This document shows positions 15,189 to 25,562 of a stretch of 37,354 nucleotides of DNA, in pieces. The notes under the pieces are model-generated. The model was not told the origin of the DNA and ran no database searches. It was given only the letters and a program-made list of their open reading frames with translations. Every line of letters begins with the position of its first letter. Position 1 is the stretch's first letter. The translations under genes and the position numbers were made by a program. This stretch comes from an uncultured Mailhella sp. (GTDB lineage Bacteria > Desulfobacterota > Desulfovibrionia > Desulfovibrionales > Desulfovibrionaceae). The stretch lies in the NCBI RefSeq assembly GCF_944324995.1, contig NZ_CALUYL010000030.1, positions 1 to 37,354 of the forward strand, written 5' to 3'.

Positions 15189-17003
<1,815 letters not shown>

Positions 17004-17256
17004 GCGTCTTGGGGGTAGAAGTTGACGGCGTGTTTCACCGCAAGGAACCATGGTAGCGCGGGAGGCGTCTCTCTTCAAGGGGGCGCGTTGCCTGAGCGCG
17101 CCGTTGCCTGAGCAGCCGCCGGAGCCTCGGTGCGGAGCGAACCGGACAGGCACGACCGGGCAGTCGTGAACCGGGCCGGAGCGAGCCGGGCGGCGCGGCG
17201 AAGCTCGGCGGGAATCGGCGAGGCGGGGCAAAGAGCCGCGGAAGCTTGCCGCGCCG

Positions 17257-17946
17257 CTATTTTTGTGCGCCGAATCCGGGAATGGACAGCTTCTTTTCGA
17301 GCCTGGCGAGGAGCCAGGTGGCGGCGCTCACCATGACGAGGTAGTAGCAGGCGGCCACGAGATAGACTTCCGTGGGACGGAAGGTGCGGGAGACGAGCAC
17401 TTTGGCTTCGCCGGTGAGTTCGATGCAGGTGACGATGTACGCCAGCGAGGAATATTTGATGAGATAGATGATTTCATTGCCGCAGCCGGGCAGGGCGCGG
17501 CGCACGGCCTGGGGCACGATGACGGACCAGATGGTCTGCCACCTTGTCATGCCGAGGGCTTGCGCGGCCTTGATCTGCCCCTGCCGGATGGAAAGCAGGG
17601 CGCCGCGCACGTATTCCGACTGATAGGAGGCCGTACACACGATGAAGCCGATGAGGGCGGCGGCGTAGGGGGAAAGATAGATTTTCACGCCGGGGAGGCT
17701 GGGCAGGCCGAAATAGAGGATCATGAGCTGCACGGTGAGGGGCACGCCGCGTATGACGGCCACCACGGCGTCGGTGCCGCGGCGCATCCAGGGGGTGCCG
17801 AACACGCGCATGACGCCCATGACCACGCCGATGAAGCCCCCTATGAGCGAGGCGGGAACAATGAGCTGGAGGCTCATCATGAGGCCGCGGTCGAGGTAGG
17901 GCATGACGCGGGTGGTGAGGAAGGTGGGATCGAGAAAGTCGAACAT
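17257..17946 (-). CDS. Polar amino-acid ABC transporter permease (second permease)
   Basis: Inner-membrane subunit of a PAAT-type importer (HisM/GlnP family). The 229-residue protein has about five hydrophobic helices and the characteristic EAA-loop region [20 protein letters not shown] then [17 protein letters not shown] (about residues 126-160), which docks on the ATPase. [19 protein letters not shown] earlier is also family-typical. The start at 17946 is 2 nt after the ATPase stop, with GGAGG about 12 nt upstream. With the other permease (18758-19462) it would form a heterodimeric channel. Substrate class is inferred from the family. Confidence 0.93.
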   Translation of the reverse strand: MFDFLDPTFLTTRVMPYLDRGLMMSLQLIVPASLIGGFIGVVMGVMRVFGTPWMRRGTDAVVAVIRGVPLTVQLMILYFGLPSLPGVKIYLSPYAAALIGFIVCTASYQSEYVRGALLSIRQGQIKAAQALGMTRWQTIWSVIVPQAVRRALPGCGNEIIYLIKYSSLAYIVTCIELTGEAKVLVSRTFRPTEVYLVAACYYLVMVSAATWLLARLEKKLSIPGFGAQK

Positions 17947-17948
17947 GA

Positions 17949-18743
17949 TCAGTTCTGAGCCTCCGGGGCGGGTTCGGCTTCGCCGCAAAGTTCAAAGAGG
18001 CGGGTGCAGAAGTCCTGGGTGCGGGTCTGGGCTCCGGGAGCGAGCAGTTCTTCGGGGGAGCCCTGTTCGATGACTTTGCCGGCCTCCATGAAGAGGATTT
18101 CGGTAGCCACGGCGCGGGCGAATTCCATCTGATGGGTGACCATGATCATGGGCATGCCGTGGGCCGCGAGATCGCGGATGACGGTAAGCACTTCGCCCAC
18201 GAGTTCGGGATCGAGGGCGGAGGTGGGTTCGTCGAGCAGCAGAATGGTGGGATCCATGGCCAGGGCGCGGGCGATGGCGACGCGCTGCTTCTGACCGCCG
18301 GAGAGCTGGGCGGGATAGAGCTTGGCCTTGTCTTCGAGGCCCACGCGGGCGAGTTCCACGTGAGCGCGTTCGAGGGCGTCGGCGCGGCTCATGCCGCGCA
18401 CCTTGCGCAGGGCGAGGGCGACGTTGCGTTCGGCGGTGAGGTGATCGAAGAGGTTGAATTCCTGAAAGATCATGCCCACGTGCTGACGCAGGTCGTAGAG
18501 TTCTCTGGTGTTCTTGAAATCGACCTTGCGGTCGCCGAGCCAGATTTCGCCCTGATCGGGTTCGAGCAGGCAGTTGATGCACTGCAGAAAGGTGCTCTTG
18601 CCCGCGCCGGACGGGCCGATGAGCACTTTGACGTCGCCCGGACGCATGCTGATGGAGCAGTCGTCGAGGATTTTTCGTCCGGTAAGATATTTGGTGAAGT
18701 GTTCCGCGCGAAGAATGGGGGTGTCGTTCTGAGGAGCGTTCAT
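17949..18743 (-). CDS. Polar amino-acid ABC transporter ATP-binding protein
   Basis: Cytosolic ATPase of the importer (GlnQ/HisP family), 264 residues. Visible motifs: Walker A GPSGAGKST (residues 43-51), Q-loop IFQEFNLF (Gln94), ABC signature LSGGQKQR (147-154), Walker B ILLLDEPTSALD (167-178, catalytic Glu172), and the switch VTHQ (His204). MNAPQNDTP at 18743 is the start: GGGAG stands 6 nt upstream, inside the end of the first permease gene. The order permease-ATPase-permease with short gaps indicates one transcript. Confidence 0.95.
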   Translation of the reverse strand: MNAPQNDTPILRAEHFTKYLTGRKILDDCSISMRPGDVKVLIGPSGAGKSTFLQCINCLLEPDQGEIWLGDRKVDFKNTRELYDLRQHVGMIFQEFNLFDHLTAERNVALALRKVRGMSRADALERAHVELARVGLEDKAKLYPAQLSGGQKQRVAIARALAMDPTILLLDEPTSALDPELVGEVLTVIRDLAAHGMPMIMVTHQMEFARAVATEILFMEAGKVIEQGSPEELLAPGAQTRTQDFCTRLFELCGEAEPAPEAQN

Positions 18744-18757
18744 GGTGTCTCCCGGCA

Positions 18758-19462
18758 TCACATGCCGGAGTTGCTGTAGCCGGGGATGCGGGCTTTTCGT
18801 TCGAGGCGGCGGAGCAGGGTCACGCCCGCCATGGTGATGGCGAAATAGATGAGTCCGGCGGTGATGTAGAGGGGCAGGTGCTCGTAGGTGCGGGAAGCCA
18901 CGAAGTGGGTGCGCGCCATGATTTCGGGAGTGCCGAGGGCGAAGCACATGGCCGAGTCCTTGAGCAGGATGGAATATTCGTTGGACCATCCGGGAATGGA
19001 CAGTCTGAGAGCCTGAGGAAGAATGACGTGCCGGATGGTCTGGAAGTCGGTCATGCCGAGGGCGCGTCCGGCCTTGAGCTGGCCTGCGGGCAGGGACATG
19101 ATGGCCCCGCGGAATATCTGGGACTGATAGGCGGCGCTGGTCATGCCGAGCACGATGCAGGAAGCGCCTATGGTGCCGACGTCGAGACCGATGAGGCCGA
19201 ACAGGCCGTAGTAGAAGAGGAAGAGCAGGAGCAGAACGGGCACGCCGCGGAAGAACCATACATAGAAGCTGACGAGCAGGGCGGCGGGTTTGGGGGCGTA
19301 CACCTGCGCGACCGCCATGGGCACGCCGAGGCAGAAGCCCAGGGAAAGAGCTCCCGCCACCAGCACCACGGTGACCAGCGTGCCTTCAAGGATGTAGGGG
19401 AAGGCTTCGATGATGGTGGAAAGAATATGCACTGTTGAATCCGGTAGGAATGAGGAATGCAC
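18758..19462 (-). CDS. Polar amino-acid ABC transporter permease (first permease)
   Basis: Membrane subunit of the same importer, 234 residues if it begins at the GTG at 19462. It shows AFPYILEGTLVTVVLVAGAL, VWFFRGVPVLLLLFLFYYG, and the EAA loop AGQLKAGRALGMTDFQTIRH then VILPQALRLSIPGWSNE, the standard PAAT permease pattern. The start is uncertain: neither the GTG at 19462 nor the in-frame GTG at 19432 has a clear Shine-Dalgarno. A 14-bp palindrome (19467-19480) lies just upstream, and a strong terminator separates this gene from the binding-protein gene, so expression relative to the binding protein is probably reduced. Confidence 0.9.
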   Translation of the reverse strand: MHSSFLPDSTVHILSTIIEAFPYILEGTLVTVVLVAGALSLGFCLGVPMAVAQVYAPKPAALLVSFYVWFFRGVPVLLLLFLFYYGLFGLIGLDVGTIGASCIVLGMTSAAYQSQIFRGAIMSLPAGQLKAGRALGMTDFQTIRHVILPQALRLSIPGWSNEYSILLKDSAMCFALGTPEIMARTHFVASRTYEHLPLYITAGLIYFAITMAGVTLLRRLERKARIPGYSNSGM

Positions 19463-19548
19463 GCTGCGGCCGCGCGGCCGTTGAGGGACGGGGGCCCGGC
19501 ATGAGCGCGCGCCCGGCCCGGAAATCGGGCAAGGCGCGGGATGAGCAA

Positions 19549-19577
19549 TAAAAAAGGAGACCGGAAGGCCGGTCTCC
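19549..19577 (-). terminator. Strong intrinsic terminator between binding-protein and permease genes
   Basis: GGAGACCGG (19556-19564) and CCGGTCTCC (19569-19577) form a perfect 9-bp stem with a 4-nt loop. On the minus strand it runs into TTTTTTTATT (19555-19546). It starts 15 nt after the binding-protein stop codon. Confidence 0.93.
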
Positions 19578-19591
19578 CGGGACGCGGCGTA

Positions 19592-20335
19592 TTACTTGTT
19601 GGAGAGGTACTTGGCCTGAAGTTCCTTCCAGTAGGGATCGGCCTTCAGCTTGCGGTAGCCTTCGTTCACGAGGTTGAGCAGTTCCTTGTCGTCCTTGCGG
19701 ATGGCGACGGCGAAGTCGTCGTCGGGGGCGAAGGTGCCTACGATCTTGACGGGCTTGCCCTTGTTGATGGCGTCGTTGGCGGGAGCGCTGTCGAGGGCGA
19801 TGGCTTCGATGCGGCCGTTGAGCAGGTCTTCCACGGCGAGGGGCGCGGAATCGTAGAAGCGCAGTTCGTAGGAGAGCTTTTCTTCGACCTTCTTGGTTTC
19901 GAGCAGTTCATGTTCGTTGGTGCCGCGCTGCACGCCGAGCTTGGTGGGGCCGTGGATGGCCTGATCGGCGGTGAGCTTGGAATCGGCGGGAACGAGAATG
20001 ACCTTCTTGATGGAGTAGTAGGGTTCGGAGAAGGCGACCACGGCGGCGCGTTCGGGGGAAACGCTCATGCCGGAGCAGACCATGTCGATCTTCTTGTTCA
20101 TGAGGGCGGGCACGATGCCGTCCCAGTCCATGGGCTGATGCGTGACTTCAAAGCCCATGTGCTTGGCGATCCAGTCCATGGAGTCCACGTCGAAGCCGGC
20201 GGGCTTGCCGTCTTCGCCGACGTAGGCGAAGGGAGGATAGTTGGCGTCGATGCCGTTGACGTAGGTTTTCGCCTGAGCGCCGGCGGCCATGCAGAGCACG
20301 GCGAGGGCCGCAAGGAAGCAGGAAAGACGTTTCAT
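19592..20335 (-). CDS. Periplasmic amino-acid-binding protein (SBP family 3)
   Basis: Exported solute-binding protein that delivers a polar amino acid to the importer encoded downstream. The 247-residue precursor has a signal peptide (MKRLSCFLAALAVLCMAAG, cleavage near AQA at residues 20-22) and the family-3 pattern: YVNGIDANYPPFAYVGEDGK, AGFDVDSMDWIAKHMG, DWDGIVPALMNKKIDMVCSG and MSVSPERAAVVAFSEPYY in the first lobe, with the second lobe following. GAGG stands about 5 nt before the ATG at 20335. As first gene before a terminator it should be made in excess over the permeases, normal for binding proteins. The ligand cannot be read from the sequence. Confidence 0.95.
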   Translation of the reverse strand: MKRLSCFLAALAVLCMAAGAQAKTYVNGIDANYPPFAYVGEDGKPAGFDVDSMDWIAKHMGFEVTHQPMDWDGIVPALMNKKIDMVCSGMSVSPERAAVVAFSEPYYSIKKVILVPADSKLTADQAIHGPTKLGVQRGTNEHELLETKKVEEKLSYELRFYDSAPLAVEDLLNGRIEAIALDSAPANDAINKGKPVKIVGTFAPDDDFAVAIRKDDKELLNLVNEGYRKLKADPYWKELQAKYLSNK

Positions 20336-20381
20336 GTGAGCCTCACGAAAAGATTGAAAGTGATGATTTTCCCTGCGAGGG

Positions 20382-20410
20382 AATATATAGAAAAAAAGCC
20401 TGAGAGGCAA
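20382..20410 (-). promoter_or_regulatory. Promoter of the amino-acid importer operon
   Basis: On the minus strand TTGCCT (20410-20405), a 17-bp spacer and TATATT (20387-20382, five of six consensus), 46 nt before the binding-protein start codon. A small dyad TCCCT/AGGGA follows at the expected transcript start. Confidence 0.6.
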
Positions 20411-21137
20411 TACGAAGCGGGGGCGGCTTCGGGAAAAGGCGCAGGCGGGCGGGGGAATGCGGAAGCGGGGGAGGGGCGCGGCTGGGATGACCCGGAGTGT
20501 TCGGCGGCGCGGCCGGTATGGCGCAGCGGAGAAGGGCGCGGAGATTCGGGGCCGCTGGGGGATGGCGCTGCCGCGGCAAAGGCGGGGCGCTGCGTCGGAA
20601 GGGAGCGAAAGCCGGGGAATTGCGCCGGGGCTCGCCTGCGCCCGGCAAGGCGCGGAGAACCGGGGAACCTGCGCGGCGGATGTTTCGGCAGTCCGCGGAC
20701 CTGAGAATGTCGATGCCGTCGGAGGGCAGAGCGCGAGGAGTGCCCGGCAGGGACACTCCGCGGGGAAGCTCTTGTTTGCCTTGCTGCTGCCGGAGGCGTC
20801 AGGGGGCGACATTCCGGGGCATCTCCGGTCTTGGGAACATGACGCCGCGCCTTTTTTCTTCCGGCGGCGGAGCGCTTTGGCGGCAGAACATCGGCGTCGG
20901 CGAAGGGGCGGCGTTTTGCGGGCGTGAAGGCGGGTGCGGGAAGAGCGGAAATTCGGCGTCACCCGAAGCGCCGCGCCTCGGGTGGCGTTGCTGCGGAGGG
21001 GGCCGGGGGGCGTCGGGGAGGTCTCGCGGAGCATGCGCGTCGGAGGCAAAGAATCGAAGCCCTGGCGGGAGCGCGCTGCGGTGCGGGGCGCTTTTCTGCC
21101 GGACGCGCTTTGCCGGAAAGCCGCGTCCGGCAGAAGG
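20411..21137. other. GC-rich spacer between the importer promoter and the thioesterase gene
   Basis: No credible gene. The plus strand is very G-rich (for example around 20440-20480), with runs able to form G-quadruplexes. Overlapping open frames on both strands are arginine/glycine/proline-rich artefacts. I see no clear terminator for the thioesterase gene. Confidence 0.55.
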
Positions 21138-21572
21138 CTAGTCGCTTTCCGCGTCGCACTTCGTGCCGGAGAGCTTTTCCTTGATCCACTCGGGCACGGC
21201 CACGGGACGCCCTTCGCGGTTGACCACGGCGTGCAGGGTCATGCCTTCACAGAGCAGCCTGGTGCGGTCTTCGTTGTAGATTTCGTAGCGGAAGCGCACC
21301 GAGGCCCGACGCCATTCCGTGATGCGGGCGTGAATCTGCACGTGATCGTCGTAATGCGCGGGGGAACGATAGCGGCATTCCACTTCGCGCACGGGCAGCA
21401 TGAAGCCCGCTTCTTCAATCTTGCCGTAGCCGAGCCCGGCCTCACGACACATGGCCCCGCGGGCCCGTTCAAAAAAATGAATGTATTCGGCGTAATACAC
21501 TACGCCCATGGCGTCGGTTTCGCCGTAGGAAACGTAGTGGGGAAGCCAGACTTCGGCAAAGGTTTCTTCCAT
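21138..21572 (-). CDS. YbgC-like acyl-CoA thioesterase (hotdog fold)
   Basis: Cytosolic 4-hydroxybenzoyl-CoA-thioesterase-type hotdog protein of the YbgC/FadM group, hydrolysing acyl-CoA thioesters. The 144-residue protein has the family start VWLPHYVSYGETDAMGVVYY, with the catalytic Asp20 in ETDAMG and AEYIHFFERAR following, and CRYRSPAHYDDHVQIHARI in the middle. AAGGA stands 8 nt before the ATG at 21572. The frame is open far upstream without similarity. Many YbgC homologues are linked to tol-pal; no tol-pal gene is present here. It shares orientation with the dehydrogenase gene upstream, but a probable terminator separates them. Confidence 0.92.
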   Translation of the reverse strand: MEETFAEVWLPHYVSYGETDAMGVVYYAEYIHFFERARGAMCREAGLGYGKIEEAGFMLPVREVECRYRSPAHYDDHVQIHARITEWRRASVRFRYEIYNEDRTRLLCEGMTLHAVVNREGRPVAVPEWIKEKLSGTKCDAESD

Positions 21573-22003
21573 GGAAGCGTCCTTGTTTCTGGAATGATGG
21601 AAAACGTCGGCGATGACGGGAAATGTCGGCGCGGGGCGTCGGCGTTGCCTTGAGCGGCGCAGCGCGCAGAAAAGAGGAAGCGCAAAGAGCCTCGGCGCGC
21701 CGTTTGCGCCAAAGTGGCGGGAAGGCGGCCGGAGGCGTCGGCATCGAAAACGAGGGCCCGGGCCGCAGATGTTCGCCCGCAAAAGGGGAGCGTCCGCCCG
21801 AAAACGGCGGTCGTGACCGTTGCGCCCTCTGCCGCGCGGCGTCGAACGCTCAGCGTCGGCGCTTTCGCCGCACGGGGGCGTCATGGGCGCGTCATGCCGC
21901 AGACGCAGGATGCACCTTGCGGACGGGCCGGACGGCAGCCCGAAAGCGGCGCGCGACAAAAGAGCGCCCGGCCATGAGCGCTTTTTGGCCGCGCGCTCTT
22001 GAA
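21573..22003. other. Spacer between the thioesterase and dehydrogenase genes
   Basis: 431 nt, GC-rich, no gene seen. It holds the probable dehydrogenase terminator (21958-22000). I found no convincing promoter for the thioesterase. Confidence 0.5.
21958..22000 (-). terminator. Probable terminator of the dehydrogenase gene
   Basis: AAGAGCGC (21960-21967) pairs with GCGCTCTT (21993-22000), with an inner GGCC/GGCC helix (21970-21973, 21987-21990). On the minus strand the stem runs into TTTTG. It is within 10 nt of the stop codon. Confidence 0.6.
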
Positions 22004-22756
22004 CTACATGCCCTTTTTCACCAGCGGGCCGCTCGGGCACTGGCAGATGGGCATGATTTCCACGCGGTTGATGTTGATGTGCGTCGGACGATGGGTCACC
22101 CAGAACACCGTTTCGGCGATGTCCTGCGGGGTGATGGGGCTCGTGCCTTCATAGACGTTCGCGGCCTTCTGCGTGTCGCCGTGGAAGCGCACGATGGAAA
22201 ACTCGCTTTCCGCGAGGCCGGGTTCGATGTTGGTCACATGAACGTTGGTGCCGAGCAGATCGGCGCGCAGGGAGAGGCTGAACTGCTTCACGAACGCCTT
22301 GGAGCCGCAGTACACGTTGCCGCCCGCATAGGGATAGTTACCCGCTATGGAGCCGAGCATGACGATGTGACCGCGGTTGCGCGCCACCATGCCGGGCAGA
22401 ATGGCGCGCGTGGCGTAGAGCAGGCCCTTGATGTTGGTGTCGACCATGGCGTCCCAGTCGTCGAGGCTGCATTCCTGCGCCGGGTCAAGACCGAGAGCCG
22501 CGCCGGCGTTGTTGAGCAGCACGTCCACGTCGTTCCATTCGCCGGGCAGATTGCCCAGGGTTTCGGTCACGGCTTCTCTGTCGCGCATGTCGAGGGGAAG
22601 GGGCAGGAAGGCGTCGCCGAGTTCCTGATGCAGGGCGTCGAGACGTTCGACTCTGCGGCCCGTGCCGGCCACGTGCCAGCCTTCGGCGGCGAAGAGACGC
22701 GCGGTGGCCAGGCCGAAGCCCGACGTGACGCCGGTAATGAGAATGTGCTTGGGCAT
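22004..22756 (-). CDS. Short-chain dehydrogenase, YdfG-like NADP-dependent 3-hydroxy-acid dehydrogenase
   Basis: Cytosolic classical SDR oxidoreductase, probably acting on serine or 3-hydroxy acids as YdfG does. The 250-residue protein has the cofactor loop TGVTSGFG (residues 8-15), Arg34-Arg35 after the second strand (NADP preference), LLNNAGA (80-86), Ser136 in MLGSIAG, and the catalytic Tyr149-x3-Lys153 in VYCGSK. HININRVEIMPICQ near the end resembles the YdfG tail. AAGGAG stands 7 nt before the ATG at 22756. Family and fold are certain; the substrate is inferred. Confidence 0.92.
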   Translation of the reverse strand: MPKHILITGVTSGFGLATARLFAAEGWHVAGTGRRVERLDALHQELGDAFLPLPLDMRDREAVTETLGNLPGEWNDVDVLLNNAGAALGLDPAQECSLDDWDAMVDTNIKGLLYATRAILPGMVARNRGHIVMLGSIAGNYPYAGGNVYCGSKAFVKQFSLSLRADLLGTNVHVTNIEPGLAESEFSIVRFHGDTQKAANVYEGTSPITPQDIAETVFWVTHRPTHININRVEIMPICQCPSGPLVKKGM

Positions 22757-22902
22757 GGAACACTCCTTGCTGTAAATGATGAACGCCGCAACGATAGCCG
22801 TTTTGACGGGCCAAGGCAACCGGATGCGCGCCGAAGACGCATGGCTCCGGCGCGCGCCAAGGATGCAGCAGTCAGAAAGACGTTCGGCAAAAGGGAGGCG
22901 CA

Positions 22903-22926
22903 TTTTGAAACAAAAAAGTTTCAAAA
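22903..22926. repeat. Perfect 9-bp inverted repeat with homopolymer loop
   Basis: TTTTGAAAC (22903-22911), six A, GTTTCAAAA (22918-22926). It lies about 150 nt upstream of the dehydrogenase start and about 180 nt upstream of the CDF promoter. It could be a regulator site or a weak terminator hairpin; unassigned. Confidence 0.7.
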
Positions 22927-23105
22927 GAGAGACGCGGCGCGCCTTCGACAACGCAGAAGCCGGAGCGTGCTGCGTCTTTCGTCTGCATGGGCGGCGGAGA
23001 ATTTCTTTATGGGAACGACGTCCTCTTCGGGAAAAGCGTTCGCAGGAGTCCTCCGACGGAGGCAAGTTCCGCGGATTTTTTGAAAAAAAATGGGGAGGCC
23101 GGCGC

Positions 23106-23134
23106 TTGACTCAGGTTTTTCGCCTTATTAAAAG
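23106..23134 (+). promoter_or_regulatory. Promoter candidate of the CDF transporter gene
   Basis: TTGACT (23106-23111), 17-bp spacer, TAAAAG (23129-23134). The -10 departs from consensus, but the same TTGAC-N17-TAAAAGGA layout precedes the UPF0173 gene. Confidence 0.45.
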
Positions 23135-23140
23135 GATGTC

Positions 23141-23156
23141 CTGTTCTTTTGAACAG
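23141..23156. promoter_or_regulatory. Operator-like dyad CTGTTC-TTTT-GAACAG
   Basis: A perfect 6-bp dyad with a 4-nt centre, placed where the transcript should start and 30 nt before the transporter start codon. Position suits a repressor, for example a metal sensor; which one is not evident. Confidence 0.45.
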
Positions 23157-23185
23157 AGAACTTTCTATCATAAGAGATGATTTTC

Positions 23186-24682
23186 ATGGACAACAGCAAT
23201 ACCCATGATACGACGCTCGCCGATCTGGAGAGGGTCGAACAGGAAAAACTGGAACAGGAACGCCGCGCCGCCGAAGAGGCCGCGCTGGCCGATGCGGCCA
23301 AGAAGAAAGCTGCCGCCTCATCGGTGCTCTGGTCGGCGCTCTTGACGGTCATCAAGCTGGTGGCGGGCATATCCACCAACAGTCTGGGTCTTCTTTCGGA
23401 AGCGCTGCACAGCACGCTCGACTTCGTGGCCGCGGGCATCACGTGTCTTGCGGTGCGCATATCGGCGCAGCCTGCGGACGAGCGGCATCCCTACGGACAC
23501 GGCAAGGCCGAGAGTCTGGCCGCGCTCGCGGAAACCGTGCTGCTGCTCGTCACGTGCGCGTGGATCATCATCGAGGCCGTGGAGCGTCTGTTCTTTTCGG
23601 CCGGGCCGGTGGAGCCGTCGTGGTGGGCCTTTGCGGTGGTGATCATTTCTCTGGCGGTGGACATCAGTCGTTCGGCCATGCTGCGCAGGGTGGCGCGGGA
23701 ACACAAGTCGCAGGCGCTGGAGGCCGACGCCATGCACTTCACGACCGACATCTGGTCGTCGGCGGTGGTGCTTGCGGGCTTGACCTGCGTGGGACTGGCG
23801 TCGTTTGCCGAACCTGATTCCATGCTGTACCACGCGCTCACCAAGGCCGACGCCGTGGCCGCGCTGGGCGTGGCGGGCATTGTGCTCATGGTGAGCTGGA
23901 ACATGGCGCGCAACGCGGTGCTCACGCTCATGGACGGCGGCATGAGCGAACAGGCGCGTCTTGTGCGCGCGGCGCTTGCGGCCAACGCGCCCGCGTATGT
24001 TGCCCGCAGCGTGCGCGTGCGCGAAAGCGGCGCGCGGCATTTCGTGGAACTTGTGGTGTCCGTGCCTTCCGATCTGCGCGTGGACATGGCGCATGAAATT
24101 TCCACCATGCTGGAAAACGTGGTGCGCGGCGTGCTGCCCGATGCCGAAACCACGGTCCACATGGAGCCGGAAGAGGAAAACCATCGCGATTTCTACGCCA
24201 CGTCGTATCGTCTGGCGTCGCTGCACGGCCTCATGATTCACAACCTGCGCCTCGTCATGCAGGACGACGGCATGCACGTGGAAGTACACATCGAACTGCC
24301 CGACGACATGCCGCTCGCCGAAGCGCATGAAAAGGTGACGGCCTATGAAACGGATCTGCGGCGTCGCGTGGGCGCGGTGTACGTGGTTTCGCACATGGAG
24401 CCGAGGGGCGGCCGTTCGCGCTGCGACGCTCATCCCGTGAATCTGGAAGAAGTGAAGAAGGTGGTGGACAAGGCCCTTCAGGATTCTCCTCTGGGCGACG
24501 CGCATCATCTGCACGTGTACAACGGCGACGAAGGCACGACCGTGACCTTCCATTGCCGTTCCGATGCGGCCACGGTGGGCGAAGGTCACGAGCTCGCCTC
24601 GCGTCTGGAAGACGAAATCCGCGCCGGACTGCCCGGCGTGGGACAGATCGTCATTCACGTGGAACCCCGGCCTTCCAAGTAA
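23186..24682 (+). CDS. CDF-family (zinc-type) cation efflux protein with extended C-terminus
   Basis: Inner-membrane proton-coupled divalent metal exporter of the cation diffusion facilitator family. The 498-residue protein starts with a charged, probably coiled helix (residues 11-45), then six membrane helices (about 47-250). The transport site reads His75-x3-Asp79 in EALHSTLD and His184-x3-Asp188 in HFTTD, the HDHD set usual for zinc; HPYGHGKAE (101-109) is also typical. CDF proteins are mostly about 300 residues; here about 220 residues follow with three segments each ending in HxEP (VHMEP, SHMEP, IHVEP), suggesting three ferredoxin-like cytosolic domains. The ATG at 23186 is preferred over 23177 because AAGAG abuts the latter. 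Confidence 0.93.
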   Translation: MDNSNTHDTTLADLERVEQEKLEQERRAAEEAALADAAKKKAAASSVLWSALLTVIKLVAGISTNSLGLLSEALHSTLDFVAAGITCLAVRISAQPADERHPYGHGKAESLAALAETVLLLVTCAWIIIEAVERLFFSAGPVEPSWWAFAVVIISLAVDISRSAMLRRVAREHKSQALEADAMHFTTDIWSSAVVLAGLTCVGLASFAEPDSMLYHALTKADAVAALGVAGIVLMVSWNMARNAVLTLMDGGMSEQARLVRAALAANAPAYVARSVRVRESGARHFVELVVSVPSDLRVDMAHEISTMLENVVRGVLPDAETTVHMEPEEENHRDFYATSYRLASLHGLMIHNLRLVMQDDGMHVEVHIELPDDMPLAEAHEKVTAYETDLRRRVGAVYVVSHMEPRGGRSRCDAHPVNLEEVKKVVDKALQDSPLGDAHHLHVYNGDEGTTVTFHCRSDAATVGEGHELASRLEDEIRAGLPGVGQIVIHVEPRPSK

Positions 24683-24689
24683 CTCGCCC

Positions 24690-25562
24690 GTGTCCTTTCT
24701 TGCGCAACATGTCAGGGGGCCGTATCTCGGCGTGCTCATGCTGCTGGTGTCCATCACCTCCACGCAGCTCGGCACGTCCGAGGCCAAGTTCCTCATGATG
24801 AAGGTGGGGCCGGAAGTCACGGTAGCGCTGCGCCTTGCCTGCGCCACGCTGCTGCTTTTTGCGGGGCTGCGGCCCTGGCGTCACATGCCGCGCAGGCAGG
24901 AGTGGAAAAGCGTGCTCGTGTACGGCGTGGCCATTGTGTTCATGAACGGCTGTTTCTATCAGGCCATTGCCCGCATTCCGCAGGGCGTGGCCGTGGCCGT
25001 GGAGTTTTCCGGGCCGCTGATGGTGGCCGTGTGCGCGTCGCGCCGCTGGACGGACTTTCTCGGCGTGGTGCTTGCCGTGGCCGGACTGCTGCTCATTCTG
25101 CCGTGGTCGGGGCTCGATGCGGGGATAGACCCGGCGGGCATTGCCTTTGCGCTGGCTGCGGCCGCGGGCTGGGCGGGATACATCGTGTTCGGCCGCCGCG
25201 CGGGCGTGGGCGGCGTGAGCGTGGCCGCGTGGGGCATGCTGGCGGCCACGGTGGTGGCCGTGCCCTGGGCGGTGCTGGCGGAAGGCACGCTTCTTTTTCA
25301 GCCCGACGTCATTGTCGACGTGCTGCCCTTGGCGTTTGCGGTGGGCTTTCTGGCCTCGGCGCTGCCCTACGGTCTGGAGATCGTGGCGCTGCGCATCGTG
25401 CCGCCGCAGGCCTACGGCGTGCTCATGAGCCTGGAACCGGCCGCCGCCGCGCTGTTCGGATTCCTCATTCTCGGCGAGGTGCTTTCGGGGCGGCAGTGGT
25501 GCGCGCTGGCGCTCATCATTGCGGCGTCGCTGCTCGTGATGCGCAACGCGAAAAGTTCCTGA
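24690..25562 (+). CDS. RhtA-like EamA/DMT exporter (threonine/homoserine type)
   Basis: Inner-membrane drug/metabolite transporter with ten predicted helices. The 290-residue sequence resembles E. coli RhtA closely in several blocks: VALRLACATLLLFAGLRPWR, YGVAIVFMNGCFYQAIARIP then QGVAVAVEFSGPL, ASALPYGLEIVALRIVP and GVLMSLEPAAAALFGFLILG. RhtA exports homoserine, threonine and some amino-acid analogues, so amino-acid export is the likely role here. The GTG at 24690 starts 7 nt after the CDF stop codon; its Shine-Dalgarno is weak, so expression probably depends on coupling to the CDF gene. The exact start is uncertain; the family is not. Confidence 0.9.
   Translation: MSFLAQHVRGPYLGVLMLLVSITSTQLGTSEAKFLMMKVGPEVTVALRLACATLLLFAGLRPWRHMPRRQEWKSVLVYGVAIVFMNGCFYQAIARIPQGVAVAVEFSGPLMVAVCASRRWTDFLGVVLAVAGLLLILPWSGLDAGIDPAGIAFALAAAAGWAGYIVFGRRAGVGGVSVAAWGMLAATVVAVPWAVLAEGTLLFQPDVIVDVLPLAFAVGFLASALPYGLEIVALRIVPPQAYGVLMSLEPAAAALFGFLILGEVLSGRQWCALALIIAASLLVMRNAKSS

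Larger units (their letters stand above)
22757..23185. other. Divergent spacer between the dehydrogenase and CDF transporter genes
   Basis: 429 nt without a gene. It holds a 9-bp inverted repeat at 22903-22926 and the CDF promoter and dyad at 23106-23156. Nothing else was recognised. Confidence 0.6.
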
